Part shown: piece by piece, positions 61,301-64,000 of the stretch
How positions within the stretch are numbered: position 1 is the first letter of the stretch
Layout: every line of letters starts with the position of its first letter
Assembly (NCBI GenBank): GCA_004026145.2
Contig: CP034996.1
Span: 4,441,081 to 4,505,080 of the forward strand
Direction of reading: 5' to 3'
DNA: 64,000 nucleotides
DNA from: Takifugu bimaculatus
Lineage: Eukaryota > Chordata > Actinopteri > Tetraodontiformes > Tetraodontidae
The notes under the pieces: generated by a model
The model's database searches: none
The model's input: the letters and a program-made list of their open reading frames with translations, nothing else
What the model was told of the DNA's origin: nothing
Program-made: the position numbers and the translations under genes

Positions 61301-64000
61301 TTTCTGAGAACTGTAACACTACGTTTATAACAAAGATCAAACATGGAAACAGTTATTGTCTAACTAGTTACACCTGGGAAAGTACTGGATCATCTCTGAC
61401 TGACCTGAGCGTCTCCAGTCTGCAGTTTGGATGCATCATTGCAGAAGACAGTAACTCTACGTCGGCATCTGTCAGGCTTTGGTTCCAGATTAAGTTCAGC
61501 TCCCGTAGATGAGAAGGGTTTGACGTCATTGCTGAGGCCACAACTTCCCAATGACTCTTTGAAAGAAAACTACCATACAGTCTGTTGTGTATGAAACAAA
61601 AATAGTGAGTCAAACTTTGGGATTTCTCATCAACTTATCTGAGAATCGACCTCAACACAAATGTAGCTCATTTCCTGGAAAAGCTAAATTCAACACCGTA
61701 GAGCAACAGTTTGAACGACCATCAGATCTGAAATGCAACTGAATTATTCTTAACATTTGTCTTATTTTAGAACAGCTCATAATTACTCAATATTTAAAAT
61801 GATTACAGCAAATGGTTTAAAGAAACGTGCATCTTTTTATCTGTCTATCGGCTCTTTGGATATTTTGCATTTCATCCAATTTGTACGATGGTGCGTCAAG
61901 TCTTAATTCAGCGATCCAATCGATGACATCAGAGTCTCTGGTTGCATCGATTGCCCTCAGCTTCTGTTATATCTGCCTGTTTCCCTTCAAATCATTTTCA
62001 CTGCACCTTTTGTTGCTAGTGATGAAGTTGCCACCTAACGGGTGTGGAAAGGGTCAAACAACTTTGTGGGTCACATAAAGGCTCCAAACGGAACCGCCAC
62101 AAAGACCTAAAACACCCATTTAAACCAACGAGGCCGGCTGTTTTTACGTTGAACAAATGAAGCAAAATAGTCACGTGTCATTAGTTAAAATGTGTTTTTC
62201 TGTTGTTAGAATACGATGTATACAAACAAACAAAAGTTATTTAATGACATGACAGTGATTTCATGATAGTCAGTTAACTTGTGGCTCCTATTATTCCTGC
62301 CTTATGTTGGTTTGTCTGGATTGACCTTTGAACTTATATCCAGCCAGTGTTGAACATTTCTGGATGAATTGTTGTTTTTAATTTATGGACGCTGCAATGG
62401 AGATAAAGAATTGAAGGAATGACCACTGGAGGGGGTATTGCTACCTGACATGATCCACTCGCTTGATTTAAACGCCGATGTCCGGCCCCAAAAATCTTTA
62501 CTTACACGACCTTCCTGCAGTTCCTCACAGCTGGAATCAGGCGACGTCGTCCCTCCTCTGAGGTGTTGTACTGCTGCAGGTCCAGCTTATCCAGAACCTC
62601 GTCTGACATCTGCAGCAGGTAGGCCAGAGCTGAACAGTGGATCACTGACAGTATCCTCTCTGATTTCTTCTCTGACTTCAGGAACTCTTGGATCTCCTGA
62701 TGGACTGACTGATCCTTCATCTCCATCAGACAGTGGAAGATGTTGATGCTTCTGTCTGGGGAGATTTTATCACTGTTCACCTCCTTCAGGTTGTTGAGGA
62801 CCTTCTGGATGGTTTCTGGGTGGCTGTTCCTCTGATCCAACAGTCCACCCAAGATCCTCTGATTGGACTCCAGAGAGAGACCATGAAGGAAGCGAACAAA
62901 CAAGTCCAGGTGGCCATTTTCACTTTTGAGAGATTTCCTTAGTGCTCTCCTGAGGAAGCCATCAAGAGATGTGACTGGATCGTTATTTGTAAACAACCCA
63001 GCAAACCCGGACAAGCGGATTGGTTTTGAATATTTTAGGAACTTATTTATAACCACTGTGTCTTTCCTGGTGTAATGGTGGAACATGTAGACGGCAGCCA
63101 GAAACTCCTGAATGCTCAGATGAACAAAGCAGTAGACTGATTTCTGGAAGATCACACTCTCTCTCTTGAAGATCTCTGTACAAACTCCTGAGTACACCGA
63201 CACCTCGGAGACGTCCAGTCCACATCGCTCCAGGTCTTCTGAGTAGAACATGATGTTTCCTTTCTCCAGATGTTCAAACGCCAGCCGACCCAACTTCAGA
63301 AGGAGTTCTTTATCAGCCTCAGTCAGTTCCTCTGGTCTCTGCTTTCCTCCATACTTCTGCTTCTTCCTCTTTATCTGAACCCTCAGGAAGTGTGAGTAGA
63401 GGTCAGTCAGGGTTTTGGGCAGCTCTCCTCTCTGGTCTCTGGTCATCATGTCCTCCAGAACTATAGCAGTGATCCAGCAGAAAACTGGGATCAGACACAT
63501 GATGTGGAGGCTCCTGGAGGCCTTGATGTGTGAGATGATTCTCTTGGACAGATCTTCATCACTGAACCTCCTCCTGAAGTACTCCTCCTTCTGGGAGTCA
63601 GTGAAGCCTCGTACTTCTGTGATCCTGTCAACACACGAGGGAGGAATCTGATGGGCTGCTGCAGGTCTGGAGGTGATCCAGATGAGAGCTGAGGGAAGCA
63701 GGTTCCCCTGGATGAGGTTCACCAGGAGCACGTCAACGGACGATACTTGTGTGACATCAGAGATGAGCTGATGGTTGTTGAAACCCAGTGAAAATCTGCT
63801 TTCATCCAGGCCATCAAAGATGAACAGAAGTTTCCAGACAGTCAGATCTTCTGCTCTGATCTTCTGTAATGTTGGATGGAAAACATGAAGCAGTGAGAGA
63901 AGACTGTGCTGCTCATCTCTGATCAAGTTCAGCTCCCTCCATGAGAGTGGAAGCACCAGACTGATGTCTTGGTTCTCCAAACCTTCTGCCCAGTCCAGAC
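58311..64000 (-). CDS. NACHT-LRR receptor, fish NLR-C / NLRC3-like (5'-partial)
   Basis: This is a cytosolic innate immune receptor of the teleost-expanded NLR-C group. The large NACHT exon (62506 to beyond 64000) shows Walker B (LLFIFDGLDESRF), sensor-like ITSRPAA, and the winged-helix and NACHT-associated helical region ending CSALAYLLQMSDEVLDKLDL. Walker A and the FISNA segment must lie past the window end. Four leucine-rich-repeat exons follow: 61405-61581 (177 bp), 59403-59576 (174), 59023-59196 (174) and 58311-58491 with a stop (TAG, 58311-58313). Each LRR exon encodes the typical block with SHLRELDLxxNxL and a LETLR end, and all exon junctions are in phase. No B30.2 domain follows the last LRR. 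The NACHT frame is uninterrupted, so the gene appears intact within the window. Confidence 0.92.
59690..60440 (+). pseudogene. hAT/ZBED-type transposase relic in NLR intron
   Basis: Within the intron between LRR exons, on the strand opposite to the NLR gene, lies decayed coding-like sequence. Its clearest part is at about 60388-60430, which reads IPATSVSAERVFST, the hallmark of the hAT C-terminal dimerisation domain. A VCKVC block near 59737 could be the remains of a BED zinc finger. Stop codons interrupt the frame, including one directly before the hallmark motif. Confidence 0.6.
60441..61404. other. NLR intron remainder
   Basis: AT-rich intronic sequence with no recognisable gene. Confidence 0.4.
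61582..62505. other. NLR intron between NACHT exon and first LRR exon
   Basis: AT-rich intron bounded by a donor at 62505 (minus-strand GTAAGT) and an acceptor at 61582. No coding sequence or clear transposon is seen. Confidence 0.5.

Noticed and set aside
1..64000. CRISPR arrays, bacterial operons or phage genes
   Set aside because: Intron-split vertebrate genes throughout; the only regular direct repeats are microsatellites, satellites and LTRs without unique spacers.

Overview
The window is vertebrate nuclear DNA, almost certainly from a percomorph teleost with a compact genome. The evidence is intron-split genes with GT/AG junctions, several introns under 100 bp, teleost-expanded gene families (finTRIM-like TRIM genes and NLR-C/NLRC3-like NACHT-LRR genes), abundant CA/TG microsatellites, TTAGGG-type interstitial telomeric repeats and fish-type retroelements. 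A pufferfish-like genome fits, but the species cannot be fixed from the sequence.

Layout. 1-11022 (+): the 3' two-thirds of spns2, the sphingosine-1-phosphate exporter; its N-terminal exons lie before the window. 11912-18277 (-): a defective endogenous retrovirus with two nearly identical LTRs, a tRNA-Trp primer site, broken gag/pro/pol and env remnants. 18278-26900: no recognisable protein gene, but a ~750 bp G-free polypyrimidine tract and a ~1.2 kb array of 8-bp units. 28229-31674 (+): complete ruvbl2 (Reptin), 13 coding exons, with a hAT MITE in intron 9. 32989-36241 (-) and 39142-42557 (+): two paralogous RING/B-box/coiled-coil/B30.2 TRIM genes arranged head to head. 43650-44676 (-): atp5mg (ATP synthase subunit g). 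45611-49981 (-): pdzd3/nherf4, a four-PDZ scaffold. 50206-52829: degenerate interstitial telomeric repeats. 52870-53817 (-): a retroviral Gag fragment reading straight into the telomeric repeats. 54109-54590: a 23-bp tandem array in which nearly every unit carries a perfect Pol III B-box. 54590-57000 (-): a deleted Ty3/gypsy chromovirus. 57454-57986: a solo LTR related to the ERV at 12-18 kb. 58311-64000 (-): the 3' part of a NACHT-LRR receptor gene with four LRR exons.

The housekeeping genes (ruvbl2, atp5mg), the transporter (spns2), the epithelial scaffold (pdzd3) and the immune genes (TRIM pair, NLR) do not form one pathway; the right half is immune- and repeat-rich. atp5mg next to pdzd3 recalls human 11q23.3, where both genes lie.

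Four single-base insertions in otherwise conserved coding exons (one in spns2, two in ruvbl2, one in pdzd3) look like residual sequencing errors rather than gene decay. The most unusual signals are the B-box array, the gag-telomere chimera, the octamer array that encodes the same octapeptide in all three frames, and the retroposon tail that abuts a TRIM splice acceptor.
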